64,000 nucleotides of DNA. Origin: Porphyra umbilicalis. Taxonomy: Eukaryota > Rhodophyta > Bangiophyceae > Bangiales > Bangiaceae. The notes beneath the pieces are model-generated. The model was not told the DNA's origin, ran no database searches, and saw only the letters and a list, made by a program, of their open reading frames with translations. Both the position numbers and the translations under genes were made by a program. Positions 52,941 to 64,000 of this stretch are shown piece after piece. The stretch spans positions 124,001 through 188,000 of the forward strand of contig KV918797.1 of the NCBI GenBank assembly GCA_002049455.2, read 5' to 3'. How positions within the stretch are numbered: the first letter of the stretch is position 1; every line of letters starts with the position of its first letter.

Positions 52941-55018
52941 GGAAAGGGGGGGGGGGAATACGGCTCCCACTTCAACCGTTTTCGCAGTTTGCGCCACCTC
53001 TCCCCCGTTGCTGTGGCATTTCCGCTGTAGGCATTTTGCTCCCTGGTCACCCCCCCCCCCCCTCCCATTCATCCAACCTATGCTGTCCCTTCGACCCCCC
53101 CTTGGTGTATGGGCGTCGACGCCGCGTCGGCCGTGGCGCCCACTTCCCCCCGCCGCTCCGCACCCACGCGCTGCCCCAGCCGGAAGCGCCTCTCCATCCA
53201 CCCCACTACCCCGACCGGCGGTGGCGTCACGGACAACCCACAGGATGCAAGGAGACGTGCCACCCCCCCTCTCCCTCGGTGCCTCGACCGCCGGGACGGC
53301 CACCGCTGGGGGCCCTTTTTTCCTTCACACCGGGTGTGCGGCCCGCATATTTGTCGCGGGCGTGGGGGACGGCGACTCCCATCGCCGCCAGATGCGCCCC
53401 CGCCGCACAGAGCGTGCCGTCGGGACGGTGCGGGGGATCCCGGCGGATCGAAACGGTACACTGCTTGTGTCCACGGAAGGTGAACGACGACGCGGCGGGA
53501 GGGGGGAAGGCGTGATTGTCGAAGCTGCGGACTTTTGCACGCACGTGCAGATCATCGCCCAATGCGGCGGCGGCAGTACCAGCGGCTGGACGGCGGTTGC
53601 AACGGCGGCTTTCCAGTCGGTGTCACCGCCGCGTCCTCATATATACTGCCGGCGACGGCGGTAGCGATGGCGGGACAAGGCGGGGGGGGGGCGAGCGGGC
53701 GGCGAGGTCGGCGGGGGGCGGGGTGCATGTGCCGCAACCGGTCGGGCGTCCGCCCCAGACGAGGTGCTGCCGGGGGGCCGGGAAGCGTCTTGCCGACTGG
53801 GGTTGGGGCGTCGGATCTCCGCCCCTCGGCACCGAGCTTCGGCGCCGTTCTCGTTGCCGGCCCGTCGGGCGGTCGGCCGGCATGGCTCCAGATAGGCGCG
53901 GTGAGCGACGTGGCGGCGGTCGTGCGATGGCGTTTTCTCCTGCTGACAGCGGAGATGACGCCGGTGGCGAAGCTGCCACGGTGGCCGTGCCACCGCCGCC
54001 GCCCTGTCCGCCGCCGGTGGGTCCCACTTTCATTGTTCCCCCCGCTCCCCCGTCTTCCTCTCAGCCCCCACCCCCCAGCCCGGCATCAGCACACAGTCAC
54101 GCTCTCCACCCCGCTCTATTCCGCCTTCTCTTATACTCGTGGTGCGGCCGCAGACCCCCGCCGCGGCCGCAAACCACCTGTGCGGCGTCCTCATTGGGCA
54201 GTATACTCGACCTCGGGTCCCAGGCGGCCGGAAGTGCCATTGCCTGCGCCCACCACCATGCCGCCGCCAGCCGCCGCGAGAGAGACCTCCCAAGCGGTCC
54301 TGGGCGCGCTTATGATTATGGTCACAGCGCGGCGCCGCCGCGCGACGCCGCCTCCGCCGCATGCGGGGGTGGGGGTGGACGCGGGCGTGGGGGACGAGGG
54401 CTCCCCCCGCTCCCTGTATCGGTGGAGCGCCTCCTCGTCGGCGCTGGGAGCGGCGCGTATCAGTGCAAGTATCAGCGGCAAGGTAACCCGACAAGCGCTC
54501 CGGTATGCGAGTGTTCGCGGCGGTGGCTGCAGTGGCAACGCAGCCACCGCGGCCACTGTCGTCACCGCACCGGCCCTCCACGACGCTCCCTACACCCCTG
54601 CTGTTTATTTGCAGGTCGCGGTCGCGTGGGGGGCGAAGGGCAGTGTCGGCGGCGGCTACGTCGTTGCCGTCAGAGCTGCTTTGCGGTTGGGCGCGGCCGC
54701 GGCGGTAGTCGTTGGTGGAACAGTTGAGCCAGATATTCAGCCCCACAGGGAGGTGACAGTGGATACTCTCATGCTGAAGCGGCGCGGCCGCTGTCCCGTA
54801 AGGCGGAGGGGCAGGTATATCGACTGGGTACCCTCCCCCAATGGCGCGTGCGCAGTGCCACTCAGGTCTCCCCCCCCCCCTCCCACATCCGCGCTGCCCG
54901 CTCTTTGCCGCTGATGTGATGGATTTGTATTGGATCCCAGAGGCTTCTACTGCATTTGCTCTCCCCAAGCCTCACTCGCATGTGTGCGTTTTTCCTGGAG
55001 GCTCCGACGGCGGCTCGG
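52941..55018. other. GC-rich internal region, no gene recognised
   Basis: GC-rich, mostly low-complexity; composition-driven open frames in every frame. TATATACTG (53640) and TATACTCG (54133, 54203) are rare AT-containing words. The last 120 bp lie downstream of the recombinase gene and contain AT-richer sequence. Confidence 0.4.
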
Positions 55019-56801
55019 TCATTTTTTGTTCGCTTTCCGGTCGCGCGGGGCGTCATCGCAGCCGTCTATCAGCGGCATGGAGAGTCTTTGTTTTTTGTGG
55101 AGGTGAACGGTGGGGGCTGATGGGACTCTGTCGCGGCGGTGGTACCGCAATGAGGAAAAAAGCTTGGAAAAAATGATTGCGAGAACCATACAATGATACA
55201 ACCGAGCACACAAAAGAAAGGAAGGACAAGCACACTCATGAAATCTTACATTCGTCCATGCTTGAGGCTTGCAAAAAGAATGGCGCATCTCCAACCGGTT
55301 GCACAGTGCCTTGTAGTTGACGAACGCGGACGCGCTGTCCCAACCGCCCTTGTCCGTCACCCACGCATCAGTCATCCCAAGGGCGTCGTACAGCTGCACG
55401 CCCGTCCGCTTGCCTGAGTGAGTGGCTACCTTGTTGACGTCCAGCATGCCGCAGTCGGCCAGCGCCTCCCGAGCGAGTGTCGTGAGCGCCTCGCACCCGA
55501 TTTTCTGGTTCGTGTCCCAGACCGTTGTGTCCTTACCTTTCGCCTTTCGCAGCAGTGGTCTGCAGAAGATGGGCCCGGGCCTCCCCCCGCGCACCTCCAA
55601 CCACAGCAGGAGAACGCGTCCAGTATCCAGCCTGCGCAGGTGAGCAAAGAGAGCACAACAGTGAGTTTTTGCTCCCATCCCCCCATGCTTCACCCGCACC
55701 CGCCACTGCGGCTTCCGCCACGAGACCTGGTCGGCATACACTCTGCGAGTTCATGGTGTGGTATGCCACCGCAGACCGGCCGTTCTCTGTCGGTTGTCTC
55801 GAAGCCAATGGCAATGACCAAAGTGTCTGCTGGTGACCGAGCTAAATTATAGCACAAACCCAAGAGACAAGAAAAATGAGAAAGATAACCCGAAACCATC
55901 AACGTACCTTGGGTCGGACCCAAGGGGGCCGGGCCACGGCTGGCAGACGTAGACACGGCGCTTAAGTGAGTTCTTCGTCGCGTTATTGATACTCATCTTT
56001 ATGCCATTCGTGCTCATACCCATGTGCTCCATACTGGTAGAGAAGGGAACCAAGTCAAGCATCAACAAAGTACAAAGAAAATCAAGTCAATGGCGCTGCT
56101 CACCGAGACCAAGGCGTCCCGACAGTGTACTGCCGGGTGGAGACACCTTCCAAATGCGATTGCAGAACAGCGATGAGCGACAGTAAACAAACGTACCGTA
56201 GCATCACGAGCTCATCATAGCGGAGCAGGATATTGGCACACAGCAGAGTTGAGGAGTACGCCATCAGCATCTGAGGATCAATGTCATCAACGGTGCGCCC
56301 GGCAAAGTGCTTCGACCAGCAGCGCAACAGGTGACACGGTTCAATAGGGTCGACGCGACGCACCTTCAGCTCTCCCCGCCTCGCCCTGGTGATTGCATGC
56401 CCCTTATACATGGCGGTCATGTCGTCGGAGAGGGCAGGGTTACCAGAAAAGGTCGGAGGAATCGTCTCGACGTTTAAAGTGATCACAGACCAGCTGGACA
56501 GGCCACGCGTCGGCGCAAAGTGAGCCCGCATCGCCGCACGGAGCTGCTCCCCCATCGACTTGCCCTTCAACAGGGAGTCGGTTCTCCAACAGAAGAACCG
56601 GGCCACGTCCTTCCCCGTCTCCGCGGTCACGGCAAGCGGGTCTAAGTTGCGCGCCTCGCAAAACTCCACCCACCCTCGCTTCCCAGTGATATAGGAATCA
56701 TACTCAGTGTTGGTCGCGCTGGAAAGGAGCCCGCGAGAGATTACGCTGAGGTCAATGTCAGCTTCTGCGGGCAGGCGGCCCTCGGGGAGCTGCGGCGCCA
56801 T
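55019..56801 (-). CDS. Tyrosine recombinase 2 (Crypton-like), multi-exon
   Basis: Would cut and join DNA through a tyrosine nucleophile. Start chosen at ATG 56801. Exon 1 (56801-56197) has an SAM-like core-binding domain (YDSYITGKRGWVEFCEARNL, DVARFFCWR) and box I LLCANILLRYDELVMLR with the first catalytic Arg. It ends ...CG^GTACGT. Exon 2 (56033-55908) follows TCTACCAG, keeps the phase and carries the Lys hairpin SINNATKNSLKRRVYVCQ; it ends AAG^GTACGT. The middle exon is unresolved. A last exon starts near 55640 after GCGCAG (LDTGRVLLLWLEVRGGRPG) and carries THSGKRTGVQLYDALG, KGGWDSASAFVNY with the W and nucleophile Y. Box II reads H-S-G-K-R where most relatives have H-x-x-R. The 3' end is uncertain. 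Divergent from the gene at 57312. Confidence 0.8.
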
Positions 56802-57311
56802 GATGAGAGGGGGACGGGGGGGGCGGCAGCTCAATGGAAGCAGAAAAAAAGTGGTACGGAGAGGGAAGAGGCGGTTGTGGCCAGATCTCTTGTGAAGTGG
56901 CATCAGCCGAGCAATGAAGAGCCCTGTCCATGATGACGGCAGGAGGCGGGACTGCGGGACAGGGGCGCAGCCGTTGGTCAGACAGGCCCTCTGGGCATGC
57001 AATCGCCAGAGCGTGTGGTCCGTCCTCGCAGTTTGCTGACAGGGGATCTCCCGTTCAGCAGCAGCTGGGGGTGACTACGGCTGCCGAGGGGCCGCGGCGC
57101 GCGGATGATGTGCCATTCCTGATCCATTTGACAACCTAAAGGGGGGCTACGTGCGAAATTTTCAACGTGGCGTCTCTGAATTGACTGGCCCGCCTTTTTT
57201 GTCCACCTGCCAGCTTATCTGCCCAAGTGTAGCAGGAGCTAGCTCTGCTCGCCCCAGCAGCGGTACTCTCCGTCCGCGCCGGCCTCTTTCAACCCGAGCA
57301 CCTGTATCATC
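56802..57311. promoter_or_regulatory. Divergent promoter region
   Basis: The 510 bp between divergent starts at 56801 (-) and 57312 (+). The minus frame is open upstream to 57002, so part may be leader. No convincing TATA element. A shared regulatory region for recombinase and partner gene is inferred from the spacing only. Confidence 0.35.
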
Positions 57312-58103
57312 ATGTCGCTGTTTGACGACTGCGTCGAGCAGCACGTCGGCATTCACCCTGCCGCACAACTACAAGCGGCCTTTTTTGTGCCCACCCCACC
57401 TACCGACAACGACCTACTTCTCTTTTCATCCGCTTCCAACTTCTCCCCAGCAGATGCCGTGCTGCTCGAGCCGTGGCTCAACGAACTGGCGGCGCTGGTG
57501 CTCGGCAACGCCGTCTCGGCCGGGGAGAAGCTGCGGCGCGCAGTTTCGCAGTCTGCTCGTGCCCGCGACGCACATCCCCCGCGCTTGTCCGCCCCTCCCA
57601 CCTCCGATGACCAGGCTACTGGCCAGTCGCAGGTGACGTCGGGCACTCCGGTGGTCCTGGACGACCAAACCGCCATGGGTCGCAGCGGTCACGCGCCGAC
57701 ACGGGCGACGGGCAGGGCCTCGGGTAAGGGCGCCGACCTCGGCGAGACCTTGCGTGGTGCTCCCCGGCAGCCCAACCAGGTCGTCGCCCGTGGGCTCAAG
57801 TCGGTTGACGACCTCATTCTGGCGTGGGAAGATGGGTGGAAGGGGTAGGCGCCCATGAAGGGCTTCCTGCCGGGGGCAGGCGGCAAGCTGGACAAGGCGC
57901 AGGTGAACCTGCTCTCCAAGGGCAACACTGTCACGAAGAAGATACGGGAGATGGGACGGGAGGAGCTTAGGAGGGCCTATGAGGTTACCACTGACGGGAA
58001 GGCTCCCACCCTGTTTAGCATCAGAACTAGAATTGAGCGGGAGAATGGGCGGGAGAGTGTGCGAGGTACTAAGAGAGGGCACGGACATATGTCAACGACC
58101 TAG
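57312..58103 (+). CDS. Partner gene of tyrosine recombinase 2, possible GCR1_C-like DNA-binding tail
   Basis: ATG 57312 follows a CACCTGTATCATC context. One frame runs to 58103 with a single isolated TAG at 57846. The N-terminus (MSLFDDCVEQHVGIHPAAQL) and a helical segment (DAVLLEPWLNELAALVLGNA) are followed by a Ser/Thr-rich linker. The C-terminal part has VDDLILAWEDGWKG immediately before the stop, and PMKGFLPGAGG, VTKKIREMG and EELRRAYE after it. A W-x-x-G-x-x-G start followed by a basic helical segment is loosely like the GCR1_C domain that Crypton recombinases carry at their C-terminus. That resemblance is weak. Its place, head-to-head with the recombinase and inside the same inverted repeats, supports a joint role. 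Confidence 0.45.
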
Positions 58104-61100
58104 TAGGATCTTTGTGCGTCACCAGTGCAACAGTCCCTTGCTAACACTCTTTTCTTCGCCCCTGGTCACGCCCGGTTGATACCCCCCTTTCCGCGCTACA
58201 GCACATCTGCGTCCCCGGTGCCGACGCTGCCAGATGCGGCCGCCCCTTTCTCTGCAAGTTGGTCCGGACGGTGCCGGCGGGCCCCGTGATGTTGAATAGC
58301 GAGGGAGTTGATGGTGTGGACCGCCCCGTGCTGAAAAACCGGCGACGAAACGTGAAGCCCTGTCGTGGCGGTCGGCGGGGGGGTCGCCTCCAGTGAAAGG
58401 ATGGCGGCGGGCTCGTCAGGAAGAGCGACGCTGACGCCAGAAACGGAAGTGACCGTGATTACGGTCGTGTCGGCTGCTGTGGCCAGCGTGGCGGCCAACG
58501 CCACTGCCGACACCCGGTCGCACCGTTGAGCGGCCGGGATGGCGCGGGCCGGAGCACAGGGCGGGGACGGGGTCAGTGGCGGCCGTTTCCAGCGGCGGGG
58601 ACACCACGGCCGGCCACCGCAATCGTGACAATGAGACGGAGTCGGCGCCTGTGTCGACGCCGCGGCGCGCCCACCTCCCCCAAACAGCGTGCCTGAAAAT
58701 GGGGTGGCCTCGCGGCGAGCCCGCGGGTGACGGCGGGAAACAGCGATGGAGGGGGTTCAGGGCCGCGCGCCCGGCGCCGCGGCGGTCCGTGAGCGCTGCG
58801 GCGGCGAGGAGGCAAAGGCGGCCGACTCCCCGTCGGGCAGTGGGGTTCTGGCTTCCACTGCAGTCAGCGCCCGCGGGGCGGCCAGGAGGACGAGGGACCG
58901 GCGGGTCTGCGGCGGCACGGTACCACCGGATGCTTTGGGGAGGTGGGGGTACGATGGCCGTCTCAAAAAGGAGAGAGGGAATCCAAGACCGCCCCGACGG
59001 CTCAAGGCAACGGCGGTCGGCACAGCGGGCGCCTGCCCCGGCGCCAAAACGGTCGTTTCGGAGCCACTCAACGAAGCCGAATCCCCCGCGTCACCCATCA
59101 CCGTGGGGTTATTACGGGAGGGCGGGAGAGGTGGCGTAGGCGGGCCCTGCCCGAGGTTGTCAGCCCCCTCGCCCGCCGTATACGGGGCTGCTGGGCGCCG
59201 CGAGGCCACCCCCGCTGCGCGCCGCTTTCGCTTGAGGCCGCAAGCGGCACCCCCCGCTGCCGTGCGGCGGCCGTAGTGACGGGTCGGGGTGGGGAGCGGA
59301 CCTCGGCCGCATCTGCTGCCATGAGCCGCTTGGACGATGGCACGGGCGACGTGCGGGATGTGGGGGCTCGCCGCGGAGCAGACGGCGGCACGGTGTACGT
59401 CGGTAAGGGGGGCGGAGGGACGGCCGCAGGGTTCGACCCCTTGGCCGCAGGCGGCGGCGGTGCCCCACCAGGAACCAGCTTTATGGGAGCGGCCGAACGC
59501 CGTCGGAGAGAGCGCGCCCTCCAGCGTGGCGGTTGGCGCGCGGTCCCCGCCCCCTTTCCGGCCTGCCCCGCGCGATGGCCCAACGGCCGACCCCCGCCCT
59601 GGTCAGCATGTGGTTCCCGCGCCACCCCGGCGACGGCCTCAGACGGCATCTCGGTGGCAGCGGGGTGCGGCGTGGGTAGCACCATACCGCCGGCGGCGGT
59701 CCTGGCGTCTGCGGCCGCATCTGCCGCCAACATCGGCGCTGGAGCCGGCGACGGCGCGACGAGTGACCAGGGCGGCGGTCGCGTGAGCTACGGCTCGGGG
59801 GGCGACGTTTTCGTGTCGGCGGGCGGGGTGGTGCTGTGCGGCAGCGGCCGCGCTGGTGGCGTGCCGGTACTGGGCGCCCCCGCAGACTCGGCGACGGACG
59901 GCGCGCCCACAGAGGCGGCCGTTGACGCCGCCCGCGTCAACGATGGGGGCGGCGGTAACGAAGACAAGAAGTTCATCGTTTGCGGGGGCCGCAGTATGGG
60001 GGGAAAGCCGGCAGGTATGGGGTGGAGATGGGGAGCAGCGCCGACAGGAGCCCCCTGCACTGCCGGCTGAAAGGCGTCCCCGCTGCCCCCGGCCGCCGAG
60101 GGCGAGGCGCGTGTGCCCCCCCCCGACGGCGACGCCAACACCGGCAGCCGGCCGGCACCTACTCCCTCCTTCGCCAGCAACGGGGAGCTCCGCGCCCCAC
60201 CCCCCATCTGAGAACCACGTGGCGGGGGCGCCGACGCGGCGGCAAGCGGCCCGTGCAGTGGCATGGCGGCGCGGGAGCGCAGTGTCCACGCGGCCAGCGG
60301 CGGCGCGTCGAGCGTGGCGCACATCGTCGGACGCCCGGTTGAAGGCGCCTCAGACGACGAAAGCGACAAGGCGTCTGGAAATGGCGCGGCCGACGTTGTC
60401 GGCGGCGAGCCGCGGGGGTGTTTCGCCGGCAACGACCCATAACACCTGTGGGAGACCAATGTTCCCCCCCCTTCCCGGAAGCCAACGGCGCTTTGTGTTC
60501 CACACTCTACTTTGGAGACGCGGGCGGCGCGGGCCGTCGCACGGCGGCGGCCGCAGACGCCCCCGCCTCTGTAGGCCCCGGTAGCGAAAGGGCGCCCTCG
60601 GGGGGCGGGCACGAGGTCAGTGGCGACCCCCACCCCCGACGGGCAATTGCCGTCCCCCCCCCCCCCCTCCCGACGACAAGGCCAAGACACGCTCACCCCC
60701 TGCAGGAGTCGGCGCCACGATCTGCGATACAGCGACGCTGCTGCCCTCCAAAGGCGACAAGTCCACGCGGCGCCTTCTCCCTCACGTCGACAACGTGAGA
60801 GGCTGGAACGGCGGCCGGACGGCGACCGTCTTGACAGAGCCACCGCCAGCTCCGCAGCCTGCGGCGACCGACGTCGTGTCGGGCTGGACCTGGGCCGCGG
60901 TGCACGTGGCGGTGCAGATGGGGCCGGTCGACACCGGCGCGCCCGCCGCTGCAGGCGCCTCGCAGGCGACGACCGGGTGGTCGACGCTGCCTTACGCGTG
61001 GCTGTAGATGGGTAGTCGGTCTGGGTGCGCGTCAACGCCCAGCGCCCCAGCCCCCCTGGCGGCGGCGGTGACGACACGGTGGTGGGCGACGATGGGGCGG

Positions 61101-61154
61101 CATTACCGGCGGCGAGCAGGTGGGGGGGCGGGGGTGTAGGCCCGTTATCTGACC
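58104..61154. other. GC-rich internal region, no gene recognised
   Basis: About 3 kb of GC-rich, weakly repetitive sequence made of GGCGGC, GCCGGC and CGACGGC words. Long open frames on both strands have Ala/Gly/Arg/Pro composition and no recognisable domains. 58104-58330 is less extreme and may include the 3' region of the gene ending at 58103. Confidence 0.45.
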
Positions 61155-61389
61155 ATGCAATTGATTGGACCAGTGAGAGAGAATAAAGGCTCTGAGTTTC
61201 TCTGTCGTAAAAGAGAGGAAGGAAAAAACAGAGGTCGCTCCGATGCGATGAACACAAAATTGAGACGCCATGGAGAGGGAGGCACTTTGGCTCAATGCCG
61301 TGCACCTGGCCGTTTTCTGGAAGATTGCTCCGACGCCGGATGCCTTTTCAAACGACCCGACAGGCATGCTCACTGTGTGCAGTTTGCGG
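61155..61389. repeat. Diverged copy of the element terminus
   Basis: Aligns in the same orientation with the outer part of the right terminal repeat. TTGATTGG(A/G)CC followed by GTGAGAGAGAA is shared, and the ending ATGCCTTTTCAAACGACCCG versus ATGCCATGTTCGAAACGGCC continues to a common ...GCGG/CTCGG end. Identity is about 70% by eye. It marks the right end of an older or related element, lying inside the younger one. Confidence 0.6.
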
Positions 61390-62292
61390 CTACCACACCT
61401 ACACCTTGGTGTGGTAGGTCGTGGTGGGGAGCTTCCAGCGCCCCTCCCAATGCGACGACAGACGGCGTGGTGGGTGGGAGACGACGGGGGGCTCTGAGGA
61501 CCGGCCCCCCAATAGCGACGTCCGTCGCCGTGGTGTGGTGGGCGAAAGTAGGAGTCCCCGCGGACCCCCCCAAAAAAACGATGACCGACGGCGTCGTGGT
61601 GCGGCCGACGGTGGGTGACGTCGAGCCCCCGAGACAGCAATGTCTCCGCCAGGGACAAATCACACCGACCCGCGTCCCCAGCGCTCTTGACTGTCTCGGA
61701 AGCGCCTCCCCCCCCCCGCGCAGACCGTAGGCGCCGGCGGCAGCGATGGTCCTCGCCGCCAGCACGGGTGCCATGCCGCGGCCGTGCGCCAGCGAGACAC
61801 GCAAGTGTGGGCGAGCACCCGAGGCAGGTCGGTAGTGCGTGCGGGTGATTGCAGTAGGCGAGACGAGCCGCGGCAACGTGTGGGAGGGCAGCGCCTCGTG
61901 GTGGCCGGCGTCAGACAGGCGGAGGCAGGTGGGCGGCAGGGACAGACGAGCGGCTGCGGCAGACGCCCGACCGCGGAAGGTGGGTGGTGGCTGCAGGCCG
62001 ACTGCACTGGCAGTTCAGCGCCGGAAGCTTGTGGGCCAGCGGCGCCTGGAGGGTGGCAGCAGCAAGTGAGCGCCAGCGGCGGGCAGGCAAGCGGACAGGG
62101 GCGGGTCCGAACCAGCGGCAATATGGCGGCGGTGGCAAATGGGCGGCCACGGCAGACGGGAGGCTGAGGCAGATGGGCAGCGGCAGCAGGAGGAAGGCCG
62201 ACGGGAGGCAGGCGGCGCCCGCGGGTGGGCGACTGCAGCAGATGGGCAGCAGGGGCAGGTTGCTGGCGGCGGCTGGTCGCCGGCTGTCACGC
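61390..62292. repeat. Degenerate minisatellite zone inside the right terminus
   Basis: Imperfect units of roughly 30-45 bp built on GGCAGATGGGCAGC, GGCGGCAGG and GGGCGGC words, densest at 61880-62290. The left terminus leads into a comparable zone (51810-52250, complementary words such as CACCTGCCGCC), so the symmetry of the ends extends to repeat type. Confidence 0.55.
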
Positions 62293-62773
62293 GGACGGCC
62301 GGCTGGACAGGTCGTCCAGCACCCGGTCAGCGCCCGTTGGCGGGTGGGCGAACGGGGGGGGTGGACCCTCGGCGCGGGTGGGCGCGCATCGCCTGGGTGA
62401 GAGGGTGCCCCGACGTCCGAGGCAGTTGAGCGTGCGGGGCCAGCGGGGCAGGGCGGGCGAAGCAGGGCGGGGCGACCAGCGCCTGATCAAACCCCGTACT
62501 GTCAGCCTGGCCGGCGATTGCACGTTGCAATTTGATTGGGCCAATTTGATTGGGCCGCTGTGAGAGAGAAAGAGACCAGCGTATGTTCGTCTCGATGGAG
62601 AGACAAACGAGATTCCTAGCCGCAGCGGTGCGGCATGCAAAAAACGGCTAAGAAATAGTGGCTGAGCGTAGTTTTCTGCTGGTACTGCATACTTTGTTTT
62701 TCTGTGGGCGCATCTCTCTGCGCAATGCCATGTTCGAAACGGCCCGGCGGTGATGTGCACTGCTTGCGCTCGG
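62293..62773 (-). repeat. Right terminal inverted repeat
   Basis: Inverted partner of 51337-51808. It is slightly longer because of an extra GC-rich insertion around 62430-62480. Ends at ...TGCTTGCGCTCGG; beyond it the flanks no longer match. Confidence 0.85.
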
Positions 62774-64000
62774 GGACAACCCCGCTCCATGTAATTCATG
62801 GCTGAAGAGCAGCAAAGGGTGTCTCAGTGGCAGTGTTGGTCATGTAAACGGGGAGGGCGCTGAGGTGGGGCCGCCTCGGAGACCGACGCTGGGCGGGGCA
62901 GCCGAGGCGCCGGACGTCCACAGATGCAGTGGGCAGTATGAGGTCGCGCAGGCCACTCAGTGCTTGGGGAACGCGTCAGGTACCGCTTTTTGACCACAGC
63001 TCCAGCTGTCGGCAGGGTGCGCCCGCGGTGGCCTACGTCCTTTCCAGCGTGATGGTTTGGCCCTTGCGATGACCTGGTGGTGGTCAGCACGAGTTCCTCC
63101 GTACCGCTCGGCGCGCATGCTTGCAAGGGGCTGGCCCCGCGGCCGTGGTGGCGGCGGCGGTGGCGGCGGCGGCGGCGGCGGCGGCGGCACCTGGGGAGCC
63201 ATGGGCTCTTGGAAAAGCCGCCGGCGCCCGGTACCACTTCTGACTGAGAGCCAGCGGTGAGTTGTGGTCGTGGTAGAGGCTGCCGCCACCGCGGTCGCCG
63301 CAGCGGCACATACGGTTGGAAGGAGGCAGCACGCAGACGCGCCTGTCACCTGGGACGCGACTGCATGCGACAGCGCAGTGGTGGATGACACGAGCGAGGG
63401 TGGCGGCGGCGGCAGTGTGCGCGTGTGCGGCAGTTACCCACTCGTCGCCGGTCGCCGCCGACAGACGCGACGGGCGCGACAGGGGGAGGCCGACCGACCA
63501 CCGCGTGGGGCCGGCCACCGTGCCGAGCAGCGCCACGACGAAAGCATTGATCGGCCTTGCCGCTGCGGTCCACACGACAATGCCAGCGGCGGCGCTTGGG
63601 CTAAAAGCTCCAATGCCGACGACACCGCCAGGCATGGGCGGGCGATGCGAGTGACGGTCGACACAGGGGTCGAGGTCGATCGATGCGGTGGAAGAGGAGA
63701 GGGGCGCTATACACAGTGAAGGCGCCCAGGACGTATTCTGGCAGGGTTGCGATGCGGTCCCCTGCCTGCAGAGTACGCTTTGACTACTCCGTACCTTCTG
63801 ACAGGGGATCACACGTGGCAGCGAGGGGACCGCCAGGGGACCGACGTGTCCCAAGCACCCCTCCACAGTGACCTGAGAGAGAGGCTCTGTAAACGGCTTG
63901 AGTCCCCTCCCGAAAGTACGACGATGGAGGCCTCACGGAATTATTCTATTAGCCAGATCATCCCTGTCCCAATGTACCGTCCTACCGTCCCACTAAGCGT
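62774..64000. other. Right flank, no gene recognised
   Basis: GC-rich with a (GGC)n run of about 45 bp (63145-63190). Open frames on both strands look composition-driven. The last 200 bp (63780-64000) are closer to average composition and look unique. Confidence 0.4.

Larger units (their letters stand above)
51337..62773. mobile_element. Tyrosine-recombinase element with long terminal inverted repeats (candidate)
   Basis: Left terminus 51337-51808 and right terminus 62293-62773 are inverted copies. Over the outer 330 bases I count about four differences; farther in they diverge and shorten. Both begin CCGAGCGCAAGCAGTGCACA reading inward. Each terminus continues inward into a GC-rich minisatellite-like zone. 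The interior has a multi-exon tyrosine recombinase (56801-55019, -) and a divergent gene with a possible GCR1_C-like domain (57312-58103, +). No reverse transcriptase, RNase H or DDE transposase is visible. No clear target duplication flanks the ends (left GTGGTAGCCG, right GGACAACCCC). The termini could belong to the recombinase element or to another element it entered. Confidence 0.6.

Noticed and set aside
58104-61150. Frames up to 505 codons between the partner gene and the right terminus
   Set aside because: Overlapping opposite-strand frames of equal quality and low-complexity composition indicate base bias, not genes.
51337-62773. DIRS-type retroelement (recombinase plus inverted repeats)
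   Set aside because: I found no reverse transcriptase, RNase H or gag-like frame between the repeats.
62287-62799. Protein encoded in the terminal inverted repeats
   Set aside because: Open in both copies, but at nearly 99% identity this is not independent evidence; no domain seen.

Overview
The window is very GC-rich nuclear DNA from a eukaryote. It has GT-AG introns, several families of DNA transposons with eukaryote-type transposases and large tandem satellites, and no operons, bacterial promoters or ribosome-binding sites. A red alga of the Porphyra/Pyropia type would fit the base composition and the mix of elements, but that is inference. I see no confident ordinary host gene; nearly everything I can name is mobile or repetitive DNA.

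Layout. 1-16.4 kb is a tandem macrosatellite. Its monomers of about 0.8-2.1 kb each carry a conserved leader, a TATATAA-containing block and a 51-54 bp G-rich minisatellite. A PIF/Harbinger transposon (3.4-7.66 kb, transposase and Myb-like gene facing each other) lies inside it. 16.6-17.3 kb is a G/T-rich simple satellite. 18.3-36 kb is a gene-bearing accessory cluster: a CACTA/Plavaka-like transposase tail (-), a double zinc-finger protein (+), a spliced gene of unknown function (+), a helicase remnant (-), a long unknown ORF (+), a tyrosine-recombinase-like gene (+), a small Ala-rich protein (-) and a Pif1-like helicase (-). 37.0-39.8 kb is a pogo-type (Tc1/mariner) transposase gene. 42-47 kb is a second, better preserved PIF/Harbinger element of the plant-transposon type, with a NAM/Myb-like gene facing an intact 430-codon transposase. 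48-49.3 kb is GC-rich low-complexity DNA.

51.3-62.8 kb is bounded by inverted repeats of about 470-480 bp that are nearly identical over the outer 330 bases. It holds a multi-exon tyrosine recombinase (-) and a divergently transcribed gene whose C-terminus weakly resembles the GCR1_C DNA-binding domain of Cryptons. A diverged copy of the same terminus sits just inside the right end. A tyrosine recombinase between long inverted repeats, with no visible reverse transcriptase, matches no class I know well and is the most interesting object here.

As a system, the genes look like transposition machinery: nuclease plus DNA-binding partner pairs (both Harbingers), recombinase plus DNA-binding partner (51-63 kb), and recombinase with helicase and zinc-finger neighbours (20-36 kb, association unproven). 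Several reading frames are open except for one or two isolated stops, suggesting recent decay.
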